NCBI RefSeq assembly: GCF_030063415.1
Contig: NZ_JASITA010000008.1
Coordinates: forward strand, 62,001 to 126,000
Length of the DNA stretch: 64,000 nt
Reading direction: 5' to 3'
Origin: Streptomyces sp. H27-C3
Lineage (GTDB): Bacteria; Actinomycetota; Actinomycetes; Streptomycetales; Streptomycetaceae
The translations under genes and the position numbers were made by a program. Positions 51,419 through 59,880 of this stretch are shown here, one piece after another (the stretch's first letter is position 1; every line of letters starts with the position of its first letter). The notes beneath the pieces are model-generated. The model searched no databases, was not told the DNA's origin, and saw nothing but the letters and a program-made list of their open reading frames with translations.

Positions 51419-52777
51419 TTAGCCCTTGATCTCCTTGCGGACGTTGGCGAGAAGCGCCGTCAGCGTGTCCAACTCCGCTTCCTGCTCTTCGGCGTCTTCG
51501 ATCTCCCGGACGGCCTTGATCTGCTTCTTGAAGGCGGTCTCAGTCTTCTTGATCCACGCGGCGCGAAGTTCCTTGGGGCTCTTCTCAGCCGCACCGCTGA
51601 GCGCCGCTTCGGCCTCTTCCTCGCTGAGTTCCCCAGCGTCCACGGCATCCTTGATCTTCTTGGCCTCAAGCGCCTTCTTCTCGCGGTTGGCCTTTGCGAT
51701 CTCGGCGCGGGTCTGACTCGGCAGCGCCTTGCCTGCCTTCTCGTAGTGCTTGTAGATCGCCTCAGACGGCTTGAGGTCCGGGTTAGCGTCAAGTGCCTTC
51801 TTGAACTTCGCCCGCTCCGCCTCAACTACCTTGAGTTCTTCGGGGTCTTCGGGGGTGGTGTCCAGCGACCGGACGTAGCCAACAACCACATCACCCATGG
51901 CGTTACGGACATCCTTCTTGATGTCCCCGATTGCCTCACGGATGATGTCGGCTGACTCGTTCGTGCCCTCTTCCGGCAGCCCGGCAAGCACGGTGTCATA
52001 GACGCTGGTGGACGCCTTCTTGGCCTGGTCGCTGCGGGCCGTCAGGTCCGGGTCCTCTTCCTTGTCAAGAATGTGAGAGCGAATGTCGAAGATGGCTTCC
52101 GCTACTTCCTTGCCACGGGCGAACTTCTGTGCGGCAACTTCCTTGACCATCTCGGCAGCCGCAGTGATGCGCTCCGGGACACCCTCAACCTTCGTGAAGT
52201 CCTTCGTTCCCAGGATCTCAACCTCAGCCGCCGGGGCCTTAGCCGCCTTCGCCTTCTCGGCATCCTTGACGGCCTTCTCGGCGTCCTTGACGGCCTTGTT
52301 CGCTTCGGCCCTCAACTTCGCCTTGACACCAGCGGCACCCGTGCCGGTGATCGCTTCGTATGCGGCCTTGATCTCCGCCTGAAGTTCCGTAGCGGCGTCA
52401 GCCTTGCCTTCGGCAATGAGAGACGGCAGGCGCTCGATGTCCGTGCGGATCTCTTCGGCTGCCTTGTCCTGAGCGGCCTTGTCCATCTTCGCCGTTGCAG
52501 CCATGTCGGGAACTTCCTTCTCTGCGGTGACCGGACGGGCGTTCTTGCCAAGTCCGGGGATGGTGTCAATGTCGATTTCGGAAAGCTTCGGGGCGGTGAG
52601 GATGGCAGCCTTCTTGCCGCAAGCCGAGCAAGTCACGAAAGGTGAGTGAGCGAGCTTCACGACCTTGAAGGGCTTCCCGCACAGGGTGACCGTGTCAGCA
52701 TCCTGTGCCGCGTGCACTACCTTGCCGGTCCCCATGCTGAAAGTCCGGTAACCCTCCGGTGCCGTGATGCCGCTCAT
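51419..52777 (-). CDS. Large Ala/Lys-rich coiled-coil phage protein
   Basis: 452-residue protein I do not recognise. Residues 30-55 carry a CGKPFKVVKLAHSPFVTCSACGKK zinc-ribbon-like pattern (quoted in part: C..K, TCSACGKK). The rest is highly charged and helical, with Lys/Ala/Glu repeats (AVKDAEKAVKDAEKAKAAKA near 190) and a C-terminal coiled coil. Expression level or structural role unknown. It lies between the dNMP kinase and a small gene, so it is probably early or middle. Confidence 0.65.
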   Translation of the reverse strand: MSGITAPEGYRTFSMGTGKVVHAAQDADTVTLCGKPFKVVKLAHSPFVTCSACGKKAAILTAPKLSEIDIDTIPGLGKNARPVTAEKEVPDMAATAKMDKAAQDKAAEEIRTDIERLPSLIAEGKADAATELQAEIKAAYEAITGTGAAGVKAKLRAEANKAVKDAEKAVKDAEKAKAAKAPAAEVEILGTKDFTKVEGVPERITAAAEMVKEVAAQKFARGKEVAEAIFDIRSHILDKEEDPDLTARSDQAKKASTSVYDTVLAGLPEEGTNESADIIREAIGDIKKDVRNAMGDVVVGYVRSLDTTPEDPEELKVVEAERAKFKKALDANPDLKPSEAIYKHYEKAGKALPSQTRAEIAKANREKKALEAKKIKDAVDAGELSEEEAEAALSGAAEKSPKELRAAWIKKTETAFKKQIKAVREIEDAEEQEAELDTLTALLANVRKEIKG

Positions 52778-52861
52778 GTTCTCGCCTTCCCCCCGTGGCC
52801 CCGCCCTTCGCGGTGCCTTACGGGTCGAACAATGGCACACGTACGCGAGCGCGCGCAAGGC

Positions 52862-52881
52862 ACCGACTCACGTGAGTCGGT
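52862..52881. repeat. Phage palindrome, copy 8
   Basis: Invariant core, asymmetric outer flanks. A T-rich terminator stands immediately before it; next start codon is 84 bases on. Confidence 0.95.
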
Positions 52882-52892
52882 GGTCCGATACG

Positions 52893-52930
52893 AAAAAAGC
52901 CCCCTACCTGCACAAAGCAGGAAGGGGGCT
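52893..52930 (-). terminator. Terminator after dNMP kinase gene
   Basis: AGCCCCCT/AGGGGGCT stem with a CCTGC/GCAGG inner stem and six T residues on the minus strand, a textbook intrinsic terminator. Confidence 0.88.
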
Positions 52931-52952
52931 CACTCTTTCGGGTGACGTTTGC

Positions 52953-53534
52953 TCAAGTCAGCGTGTCGGCAAGGGAGTTGAGTTCATCGACCGTGCCCAC
53001 GTTGGCAATGGTCACGTCGGCCGGATAGTCGTCTAGCGCCGTCTCGCTCTCATGGAGTGCCGCGCGGATCTCCCCCATGGTCATTGCGGCACGCTGGGGG
53101 CGCGTGATCCTCACCAGCGTGAAGCCACGGGCCTTGAGTGCTGCCGCCTCATTCGGGTACCGGCAGTCAGTCAGCACCACCGGCAGGTTCCACGCGTCCG
53201 CCACGTCTAGCTTGTCCATGGCGAGCCCGACCCAGTGACCGGCGTCTTGCTCGCGTACCGACTGCCCGACGCGCTGTAGCGTGCGCCGGACTTCCCCGAA
53301 CTCTTCCTTGGCTCGCTCCCACCCGACGCGCCGCACAACGTCGCTCAGCCGGGTCGGTAGGGGCCCAAAGCCCGAAGGCTCATAGGCAACCACGGGATCA
53401 ATGCTCAGGGCCATTTCCTTAAGCGGGTCGGCAAAGGCAACGCGGGTATAGGCGAAGCGAGTTACCAGCCGTGCGGCAACGGTGTCTTTCCCTGAGCGAG
53501 CGCGACCGATTAGGGCAATGTGCGGATATCCCAT
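52953..53534 (-). CDS. Deoxynucleotide monophosphate kinase
   Basis: 193-residue P-loop kinase: Walker A GRARSGKDTVAARL near residue 10, AFADPLKEMAL near 35 (the dNMP kinase signature) and a DCRYPNEAAAL segment near 125 for the lid/Walker B region. It converts dNMPs to dNDPs to feed phage DNA synthesis, as gp52 does in phiC31 and gene 1 does in T4. ATG 53534 is 42 bases after promoter-like motif f; AGGTAAG follows GGGAGG as a ribosome binding site. Confidence 0.9.
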   Translation of the reverse strand: MGYPHIALIGRARSGKDTVAARLVTRFAYTRVAFADPLKEMALSIDPVVAYEPSGFGPLPTRLSDVVRRVGWERAKEEFGEVRRTLQRVGQSVREQDAGHWVGLAMDKLDVADAWNLPVVLTDCRYPNEAAALKARGFTLVRITRPQRAAMTMGEIRAALHESETALDDYPADVTIANVGTVDELNSLADTLT

Positions 53535-53575
53535 GGGGCTTACCTCCCGTGGCTAGGTGCTGTCCCTAACCACGG

Positions 53576-53591
53576 GAGCGCGAGCGTTGCC
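53576..53591 (-). promoter_or_regulatory. Phage promoter-like motif, copy f
   Basis: Minus strand GGCAACGCTCGCGCTC, 42 bases before the kinase start; a CCGTGG...CCACGG leader stem follows. Confidence 0.64.
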
Positions 53592-53596
53592 CCGGA

Positions 53597-53815
53597 TTAC
53601 GCCTTGCGGTGCCGGGCGACGATTCCCGCCGTCTCAAGCGCGTCTAGGGTCTTGCCGTTCTCTACGCGCTGCACTGCCTCACCGGCACCCAGCACGGCCG
53701 CAGCAACGCCCAGAATCAGCGCGGTCGGCAGGGTCGGCACGTAGTGCGCGAGAAGGGCGAGCACGGCAACCAGCACGGCGTAAAGGCGGGTTGCATGGTC
53801 CTTGACGAAGGTCAT
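53597..53815 (-). CDS. Putative holin
   Basis: 72 residues with two hydrophobic helices (YAVLVAVLALLAHYV and ALILGVAAAVLGAGEAV), a short polar turn and a basic C-terminus (VARHRKA). Size, topology and its place just after the endolysin gene fit a holin that permeabilises the membrane at lysis. Sequence families of holins are too diverse for certainty. ATG 53815 has GAGGA upstream. Confidence 0.75.
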   Translation of the reverse strand: MTFVKDHATRLYAVLVAVLALLAHYVPTLPTALILGVAAAVLGAGEAVQRVENGKTLDALETAGIVARHRKA

Positions 53816-53843
53816 TCTGAAATCCTCGTTTCGTTACGTTGAG

Positions 53844-53909
53844 TGAAATTCTGGCGCCCCGCCGGCATCGGCCTATCCGGACAGAAACGGACATGCCGGG
53901 CACCGCGGG
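53844..53909 (+). promoter_or_regulatory. Recurrent 60-bp intergenic motif, copy C
   Basis: TGAAATTCTGG, GCCGGC, GAAACGGACAT and GGGCACCGCGG occur in the same order and nearly the same spacing as in copy A. It lies between endolysin and holin genes, 28 bases upstream of the holin ATG. Confidence 0.6.
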
Positions 53910-53921
53910 GACGACAGAGTG

Positions 53922-54977
53922 TTACGAGACGCGCGGAACCTTGAGCGCGTCCCACGTGGCCTTACCGGGCCACCCGTTGGCAGCCGTGCCGGTGTATCCG
54001 TTCTTGCGCTGCCACTTCGCGTATGAAGCCTTGTCGGCACCGGTCCACTGAGCCCCCGGACCCGACGCGTACGCCGAACATCCCACGGTCACAAGGCGCT
54101 TGCCCATGGCCGCAACCACGGGGCTCTTGGGGTTCTTCTTGAACCACGCCTCACCGGGGAACGGCTGGTAAGCCGGGGGCTTGCTCGCGCCCGGCAGCGT
54201 CCCTAGAAGCTTCTTGAGACTGGTCTCACCGGGAACCCCGTCAGCGTCGGCACCGGAGTAGCCCAACGACCGCTGAAAGTCCGCATAGTTGAGCGTGTCG
54301 GCGTCCGACCAGTCCGGCCCCGGACCGCTCGCGTAGTGCTTGCCGAACCCCTTGGAGACCAGCGCCTTGCCAACCTTCGTCACCTGGTCGCCGTGCGCCC
54401 CAAAGCCGTAGGCAAGCCCGTTGATGGTGACCTTCGTACGGGACGGACCAGACGCGCCACCCCCGCCCGAACTACCGCCACCGGCAAGGGACTTGGCACG
54501 GGCAAGGATGTCGTCAAGCTGGGCAACAACCTTGCTGCCGGGGCAGGAAGTGTGACCGCCCCACGCGCCACCGCCCATACCGTGATAGCCCAGCCCCCGC
54601 CCCGTGGGGCTCTTCGTGAGCTGTAGCGGTACGCCGTGCGTCTTGTGGGCCCATGCGAGCACTTCGGCACACCGGCTGATCTGAGCGTCACTCAGCGAGT
54701 CGCCCCCGCGCCCCTCGTTCTCGATGGAGAGCCAAGTACGGTTTCCGCCTGCCTGAGCCCAAGCCCGGTTAGCGGTGTCAACCCACTGGTAGAGTGCCCC
54801 GCTTCGGCCGGTACCGAAGTGGCTCGATGCCTGAGCGGCAGTGTTCCGGAACCAGGAATCCGTACCGGCTAGCGTGCCGTCCATGATGTGAATGACCACG
54901 CCGTAAACGGCATCCTGCCCACCGGCCGTGTAGTTGTCTGCAATCGGTCGCCACGTAGCGCCGCTGAATCGTGCCAT
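53922..54977 (-). CDS. Endolysin: N-acetylmuramoyl-L-alanine amidase with two C-terminal wall-binding repeats
   Basis: 351-residue lysin. Residues 1-165 form an Amidase_2 domain with zinc ligands in VVIHIMDG (first His) and GHTSCPG (last His/Cys), and YHGMGGGAWGG between. A Gly/Ser linker (about 172-182) leads to two related repeats, GFGAHGDQVTKVGKAL ... FQRSLGYSGADADGVPG and AMGKRLVTVGC ... WQRKNGYTGTAANGWPG, of the peptidoglycan-binding type seen in Streptomyces phage lysins. It cleaves the stem peptide from MurNAc at lysis. Confidence 0.93.
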   Translation of the reverse strand: MARFSGATWRPIADNYTAGGQDAVYGVVIHIMDGTLAGTDSWFRNTAAQASSHFGTGRSGALYQWVDTANRAWAQAGGNRTWLSIENEGRGGDSLSDAQISRCAEVLAWAHKTHGVPLQLTKSPTGRGLGYHGMGGGAWGGHTSCPGSKVVAQLDDILARAKSLAGGGSSGGGGASGPSRTKVTINGLAYGFGAHGDQVTKVGKALVSKGFGKHYASGPGPDWSDADTLNYADFQRSLGYSGADADGVPGETSLKKLLGTLPGASKPPAYQPFPGEAWFKKNPKSPVVAAMGKRLVTVGCSAYASGPGAQWTGADKASYAKWQRKNGYTGTAANGWPGKATWDALKVPRVS

Positions 54978-54997
54978 GTCTTGGGTTCCTCCCATGG

Positions 54998-55028
54998 AAA
55001 AGCCCCGTCAGGAATGCCCGGACGGGGC
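54998..55028 (-). terminator. Terminator between fibre and endolysin genes
   Basis: GCCCCGTC/GACGGGGC stem followed by four T on the minus strand, only 20 bases before the endolysin ATG and 9 bases after palindrome copy 9. Confidence 0.82.
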
Positions 55029-55037
55029 GAAGAGACC

Positions 55038-55057
55038 ACCGACTCACGTGAGTCGGT
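55038..55057. repeat. Phage palindrome, copy 9
   Basis: GACC/GGTC-flanked copy, two bases after the fibre stop codon. A terminator stands between it and the endolysin start. Confidence 0.95.
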
Positions 55058-55059
55058 GG

Positions 55060-56853
55060 TCAGGCCACAACGGCAAGCGCCATTACGGCAGGGTCAATGC
55101 CGACTTCCCCCGTCAGTTGGTTGACGGTTGCCGGTAGCGCGGTGAGCGTGTCACCAGCGACGGACCACGCGCGGTGAAAGACGTTGCCTAGGTGAAAGTT
55201 CGCGGGTGCCGAAGGGGCCTCATTCTGGGTGTGCATGTAATAGAAGTCCGTTGCGCCACCGGCAGACATGAGGAATGCAGCCCAGTAGCGACCAGGTTGC
55301 AGAACCACGGTTGCGGAGAGCTTGAGCGGCACCGCGCCAATGTGGTTGTTCTTGGCTCCGGGCGCACTGTCGGCACCGGGGGCGGGAAGGCTGGATATCG
55401 TGGCCGACGCTGCGACTCTGCTACCCGCTTCGTTGTAGATACCGGCGAGGAATCGGGCAGCCGGTACGTCCGGTGAGCCCGCCCAGCCACGGGCGAAGAT
55501 GACCACGGCGTTGACGCTGGTCGGCTCAGTGATGTTGATTCCGGACATGTACAGGCGCTTGACCACGGCAGCCTTGGCGGCAGGGTTCGCCACCCCGGCA
55601 GGGTCGACGGACCATGCGGCGAACCCCATTGCTTGAGGGGTCCACGTGTTGCGTGCGACGTTGGGAATCTGCGCAATGGGCACGTCTCCCGTGGCGTCCA
55701 GCGAGGCAACGCCGTTGACCGCCCCACGTGTTGAGGCAGCGAGCGCGGACACGTCGGCAGCCGCAAGGGTCACGGTGGGCCCGCTCTTGCCGTTCACGGT
55801 GGTGACAACGCCGGACGGAATGGAGAGCTGACCCGATGGCACCTTGCCGGTGCCGTCCAGCGTGGCAACGCCGTTGGCAACTCCCTTGTCGGCAACGGGG
55901 ATTGCGCCCACATCGGACGGCAGTAGCGCCACATTGCCCGTACCGCCCGGCTGCACGCCGTTCACGGCCGTCACGGTGCCCGCTCCGGTACCGTCCTTGC
56001 CGGGCTCGCCCTGGTCGCCCTTGTCACCCTTCGGGCCTTGAGAGCCGGTCGCGCCGGTCGCGCCCACGTCGCCCTTGTCGCCCTTCGGTCCGGCCACGGT
56101 GCTAGCCGCTCCGGTGTCGCCCTTGAGCCCCTGAGCCCCAGCCGTGCCGGTCGCTCCGGCGTCCCCCTTCGGACCCTTGAGCGACGCAACGGGGTTGCCC
56201 CAGCCGGAAGCGCCGCGCTGCCACACCTCACCCGTGTCGGACCTGAGTAGGAAGTCCCCAACCTTCGTGTCAGCGCTGGGGGTTGATGTGGCACTGACGT
56301 ACCACGCGGCCCCCCGGATCGCGTCGCCCACCTTGGCCCATGAACCGGCTGCCCTGGTCCACATACTGACCGTGGTGGACGTGATCCCTAGCAGGGTGCG
56401 CGTGTCGTACTGCGTGTAGAAATCGCCGTCACGGCCCAGTGCGGAAGTCGGGGCAGTGGAGCCCGTGAATATCTGACTTCCGGCCACCGGCACGTAGTTG
56501 GGTGTGGTCGGGTCAGCGGCGGCAATGTCGGCAAGGTCAACGTCCGGTACGGCCTTCGGCAGTAGCACGCTGAATGTGCGCCCACCAATGACGCCGCTCA
56601 GATTCTCTTTGGCGACGTACGACCAGCCGGAAGGCTGCATGTTCGGCGCGTCCGTTGCTGGGAGGCGAACGGAGAAATGCCCACTCTCGTCCAGCGTGGC
56701 CACGACGGGACCGGCAACGAAGAGGTCCGAGTCTGGGAACGTCAGAAGTGACGGAGCGTTGAACGTCACCGTTCCGGCGAGCGGTCGGCCGTCCGGCCCC
56801 ATGTAGGTACCGTGCACGACGACCGTAGGAATGTTGGCGGGTAGCGCTGCCAA
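55060..56853 (-). CDS. Tail fibre with collagen-like repeats
   Basis: 597-residue receptor-binding type protein. The N-terminal 200 residues form a beta-rich base with SPSADTKVGDFLL-like segments; a collagen-like Gly-X-Y stretch follows (about 230-290, GPKGDAGATGTAG and GPKGDKGDQGEPG), then TVNGKSGPTVTLAAADVSAL repeats typical of phage fibres, and a C-terminal head (about 400-597) of jelly-roll appearance. TTG 56853 is the start, with AGGGGG upstream. Likely host-recognition protein. Confidence 0.88.
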   Translation of the reverse strand: MAALPANIPTVVVHGTYMGPDGRPLAGTVTFNAPSLLTFPDSDLFVAGPVVATLDESGHFSVRLPATDAPNMQPSGWSYVAKENLSGVIGGRTFSVLLPKAVPDVDLADIAAADPTTPNYVPVAGSQIFTGSTAPTSALGRDGDFYTQYDTRTLLGITSTTVSMWTRAAGSWAKVGDAIRGAAWYVSATSTPSADTKVGDFLLRSDTGEVWQRGASGWGNPVASLKGPKGDAGATGTAGAQGLKGDTGAASTVAGPKGDKGDVGATGATGSQGPKGDKGDQGEPGKDGTGAGTVTAVNGVQPGGTGNVALLPSDVGAIPVADKGVANGVATLDGTGKVPSGQLSIPSGVVTTVNGKSGPTVTLAAADVSALAASTRGAVNGVASLDATGDVPIAQIPNVARNTWTPQAMGFAAWSVDPAGVANPAAKAAVVKRLYMSGINITEPTSVNAVVIFARGWAGSPDVPAARFLAGIYNEAGSRVAASATISSLPAPGADSAPGAKNNHIGAVPLKLSATVVLQPGRYWAAFLMSAGGATDFYYMHTQNEAPSAPANFHLGNVFHRAWSVAGDTLTALPATVNQLTGEVGIDPAVMALAVVA

Positions 56854-56880
56854 TCGAACCCCCTAGGCATGAAAGAGACC

Positions 56881-56900
56881 ACCGACTCACGTGAGTCGGT
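56881..56900. repeat. Phage palindrome, copy 10
   Basis: AGACC/GGTCT flanks (30-bp palindrome 56876-56905). 17 bases after one stop and 27 bases before the fibre start. Confidence 0.95.
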
Positions 56901-56917
56901 GGTCTGCGGTGTACGTG

Positions 56918-57160
56918 TCAGCGGCTCAGAAGCTCAGCAATCTGAGCCTGTAGCGCGGCGTTCTCGCGCCTGAGTGCGCGAACCTCCACGTGAAGCGCGG
57001 CAAGCTCTTCTGACTGCCGCTCGACCTTGCTTCGATAGGCTTCCGCCTCTTCCTTCCATGACGCTTCCATGCCGGTGCGGAACTTCCGCAGGGAGATAGC
57101 CAGGAAGACCAGAAGGGGAATGACGATCTCAGCGACGCCGTAAAGGCGGGTGAAGTCCAT
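56918..57160 (-). CDS. Small membrane/coiled-coil protein
   Basis: 80 residues: one membrane helix (VAEIVIPLLVFLAISL) followed by a 45-residue coiled coil (VERQSEELAALHVEVRALRR). Such proteins near tail and lysis genes are often Rz-like or lysis regulators, but no family name is certain. It begins 11 bases after the minor tail gene. Confidence 0.65.
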   Translation of the reverse strand: MDFTRLYGVAEIVIPLLVFLAISLRKFRTGMEASWKEEAEAYRSKVERQSEELAALHVEVRALRRENAALQAQIAELLSR

Positions 57161-57171
57161 TGCTCACATCC

Positions 57172-57981
57172 TCATACGCCGAAGAACGGCTCTGTTAGAT
57201 CCGGCCCACGCCCCCACGCCGCGCCACTTCCCTTGATCCACGCCCAGCCGTTTTCGCTGGCTTCGGGAATGCGGGTCTGCGGTAGGCCGACGCAATATTG
57301 CATTGCGGAAATGCTGTACGAGCCTTCGTCGGCATTCGGCACGGTCACGAAGTCGGGGGCCCACGGGCTACCGGCCCGATACGTCGGCACCCACCACCAT
57401 TTACCGTCGTCGTCCTGTTTGTAGCCCCAGTTCAGAATGTTGCCGTTGATGGCTGAATCTTCGGGGGCGGCAATGGCGTAGATGGTTCGCCCCTTGGGGT
57501 TCTCCGGGCCCTTCTTGTACCGGTGCTGTAGCTCGATGGTGTAAACGGTGGTGTCGTCCTGGTAGTCCCAGCCGAACGGGATTCCATGAATCCAGCGGAG
57601 GACCACAACGCCAATGGTGCGGCTCGCGTTGCCGGTCAGGTTCAGCACGCCGGACGCGCTGACTATCTCGCGTGACGCGTTGCCGGTGTGCCGGAATGCG
57701 GCTAGCCGTATCTCGGCTTCCCGCTTGCCGGTGTAAAGGAAGTCCGTAATGAACTTGCACTCAACGCGGTCGAAGGTGAGCCCCGTAGCGTTGGAGACGC
57801 TGACGGACGACCAGACGTTACTACCCACGGGCGGGCGGCCCTGAGCGGCCCACTCAACGGGCGGGTACCGGTCGAAGCTGTTGACCGGTGCCGGGGCTCG
57901 CTCAATGGCCGTCATGCGCCGCTTGAGTTCGGACAGTTCGTTTACCAGGGACGGGGGCACGGCGTTAGCTTGGGTTGGCAT
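57172..57981 (-). CDS. Minor tail protein
   Basis: 269 residues starting with a coiled coil (SLVNELSELKRRMTAIERAP) and a PPVEWAAQGRPPVGSNVW segment, then beta-rich carbohydrate-binding-like regions with many Trp residues (WGYKQDDDGKWWWVPTY). Position after the tail base protein and its 17-base overlap with that gene support a minor tail or baseplate role. No enzymatic motif is seen. Confidence 0.7.
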   Translation of the reverse strand: MPTQANAVPPSLVNELSELKRRMTAIERAPAPVNSFDRYPPVEWAAQGRPPVGSNVWSSVSVSNATGLTFDRVECKFITDFLYTGKREAEIRLAAFRHTGNASREIVSASGVLNLTGNASRTIGVVVLRWIHGIPFGWDYQDDTTVYTIELQHRYKKGPENPKGRTIYAIAAPEDSAINGNILNWGYKQDDDGKWWWVPTYRAGSPWAPDFVTVPNADEGSYSISAMQYCVGLPQTRIPEASENGWAWIKGSGAAWGRGPDLTEPFFGV

Positions 57982-59035
57982 TGCTCCACAGTTCCTTACT
58001 CGCTAGAGCGAGCTTGATGGACTCGCTTCCGTTGGCGTCAACGGCCGTCGCGCACTCCGTCACGATGAATTCGTCGTACAGCGCGATGTAACCGGCATCA
58101 ACGTCAATGGCCGTCACGTCGCCCGGCACGAAGTCAAGGGGGCTGTACTGGTCCGGGTAGAGCGTGAGTTCTGGAATGGCGACCGGCACGGCCCCCGCAT
58201 TGATGGTGGCCTGTGCTTTATCTATGAGCGTCTTGGTTTCCTTCACGTCGGCGTATGAGCCGACCATGACGCGCTCAGGCATTCGGGCGGCAAGTGAGGG
58301 GTTCTCGAAGATGCCGACCAGCTTTTCCCCGTTGCCCTTGTCGGCACCGACCGCATAGGCGACCGTGGCTAGCGCGGTGCTGTCGTAGCTCACACCGGTC
58401 ACGTTGCAGTTCACGCGGTGCGTCAGCGAGCGCGTGGCAGCCGTACCGGCACGGCTGGAAATGACGAAGCGGTGCCCGACCTTCTTACCGGCCGTGACCC
58501 AGTAAGGGACGTACCGGAAGTTGAACCCCCCGATGTTGTCGGCAAGCTCTTCGATGGCCTCAGCGGCATTCTTGAGTTCGTACCGGGTCCATATCGTTGT
58601 TCTCAAGTGGCCGGTAGCCGCCATGCCGCTTGCATCCGTGCCAATGCCGTTGTCGGCGTTAAAGTAGTCGAAGAACCGTTTGAGAATGACGGCTTGCTCC
58701 GTGGTGCGTGTCGCCCAGCCGGTGACGAAGTGACGGCCCTGGTAGTGCGAGTGATAGCCGGACGCATTGAGCGTCAGCGTCCCAGCCGCAATGTCAGCGG
58801 CTAGAGCCCAGAGAATCCCGCCCCACACCGGCAGCCCGTTACGGAGGATGACAAGGCCGCTGATACCGGGGCTCAGTGAGTTCGGGTCGGCTTCCGGCGC
58901 GAATAGCGGAATGCCGACCGTGGCCGTTCCGGCAGCATTCAGCGAGTGCGTGAACTGGATTGCGGTAACCGGCAGCACAGCAACGACATTGCCTGTCTTG
59001 AGGTCCGTCTGAACGACGGAGTATGCGGCACTCAT
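57965..59035 (-). CDS. Tail-associated (Tal-like/minor tail) protein
   Basis: 356 residues. SVVQTDLKTGNVVAVLPVTA, VILRNGLPVWGGILWA and FDYFNADNGIGTD are features of the siphovirus gp-like baseplate hub family (ReqiPepy6-Gp37-like), which starts with a pair of beta-barrel domains. It has no peptidase domain. ATG 59035 overlaps the stop of the distal tail gene (TGATG). Confidence 0.78.
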   Translation of the reverse strand: MSAAYSVVQTDLKTGNVVAVLPVTAIQFTHSLNAAGTATVGIPLFAPEADPNSLSPGISGLVILRNGLPVWGGILWALAADIAAGTLTLNASGYHSHYQGRHFVTGWATRTTEQAVILKRFFDYFNADNGIGTDASGMAATGHLRTTIWTRYELKNAAEAIEELADNIGGFNFRYVPYWVTAGKKVGHRFVISSRAGTAATRSLTHRVNCNVTGVSYDSTALATVAYAVGADKGNGEKLVGIFENPSLAARMPERVMVGSYADVKETKTLIDKAQATINAGAVPVAIPELTLYPDQYSPLDFVPGDVTAIDVDAGYIALYDEFIVTECATAVDANGSESIKLALASKELWSNANPS

Positions 59036-59832
59036 CAGACCCACCTATTCCGCCACATGAGGCTAGCCACCGTGGCGCGCGTGGTCGCTTCACTGGTGAG
59101 GCTTAGCCGGTGGTCCCCGTATCCGTATTCCGGCCACGTGCTACCGGCAGTGATCTTGTCGTTCAGGTTCGTGCCGGTGCTTGAGGTCACGGTCTGGGCC
59201 GCACTGTTGATGGTCGCGTTTCCCCCGTAGGTCAGACCGAAGAACTGACCGGTGGTCTCATCCGTCAGCTTGATGTTCTTGGCGTTGTCCAGCGCAATCA
59301 CGGGGAGCGCGGCAACCGAACCGGCTTGCCGGAACCTGAGCTTGGGGTCAGTGCCACCGAAGGGGCTTGCCAGGCTCAGCGAGACCAGTGCGTCACCGTA
59401 GGCGTATGGGTCGGTCGCGAAGAGTTCGACGGACACGTTGCACACCATGTGTGCGAAGTTCAGGTCAAGCGGTGCCGTGCGCTTGCGCGGGCGCACGTTC
59501 ACGAAGGCCGTTCGGTCGCCCGCTACGCCGGGGAAAAGGAACCGTAGGGGTCTTTCCCTGTCGGCAGGCGCGAAGGCCGCATAGATGGCGCTCAGCGCTT
59601 CCGTGAACTCTTCCCGCGTACTGCCGTAGACCTCAAGCGTGAGGACCACCGCGCGCCCGTTCATGTAGTCGTCACCGGGGTAAAGCCCGTGCTTCTGGAC
59701 AAGGGTCAGGTCCGCCGTCCGCATGTCCGGCAGCGAGAGCAAGCCGTCAACGGCCGCAAGGGATATGGCGGAGTCGGGCGACCCCATGACCAGACCGTTG
59801 TACTCGCATGTCCAGTCGTCCAACTCCGCCAT
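59035..59832 (-). CDS. Distal tail protein (Dit-like)
   Basis: 265 residues of the siphovirus Dit type, the ring connecting tail tube and baseplate. DDWTCEYNGLVMG at the start, DMRTADLTLVQKHGLYPGDD and RPLRFLFPGVAGDR are in the expected positions; the C-terminal galectin-like domain starts near 160. ATG 59832 follows CAGGGGG and palindrome copy 11. Confidence 0.82.
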   Translation of the reverse strand: MAELDDWTCEYNGLVMGSPDSAISLAAVDGLLSLPDMRTADLTLVQKHGLYPGDDYMNGRAVVLTLEVYGSTREEFTEALSAIYAAFAPADRERPLRFLFPGVAGDRTAFVNVRPRKRTAPLDLNFAHMVCNVSVELFATDPYAYGDALVSLSLASPFGGTDPKLRFRQAGSVAALPVIALDNAKNIKLTDETTGQFFGLTYGGNATINSAAQTVTSSTGTNLNDKITAGSTWPEYGYGDHRLSLTSEATTRATVASLMWRNRWV

Positions 59833-59857
59833 GCCTGCCCCCTGTTGAGTTCGGACC

Positions 59858-59877
59858 ACCGACTCACGTGAGTCGGT
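59858..59877. repeat. Phage palindrome, copy 11
   Basis: GACC/GGTC-flanked copy, three bases after the tape-measure stop and 25 bases before the Dit start. Confidence 0.95.
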
Positions 59878-59880
59878 GGT

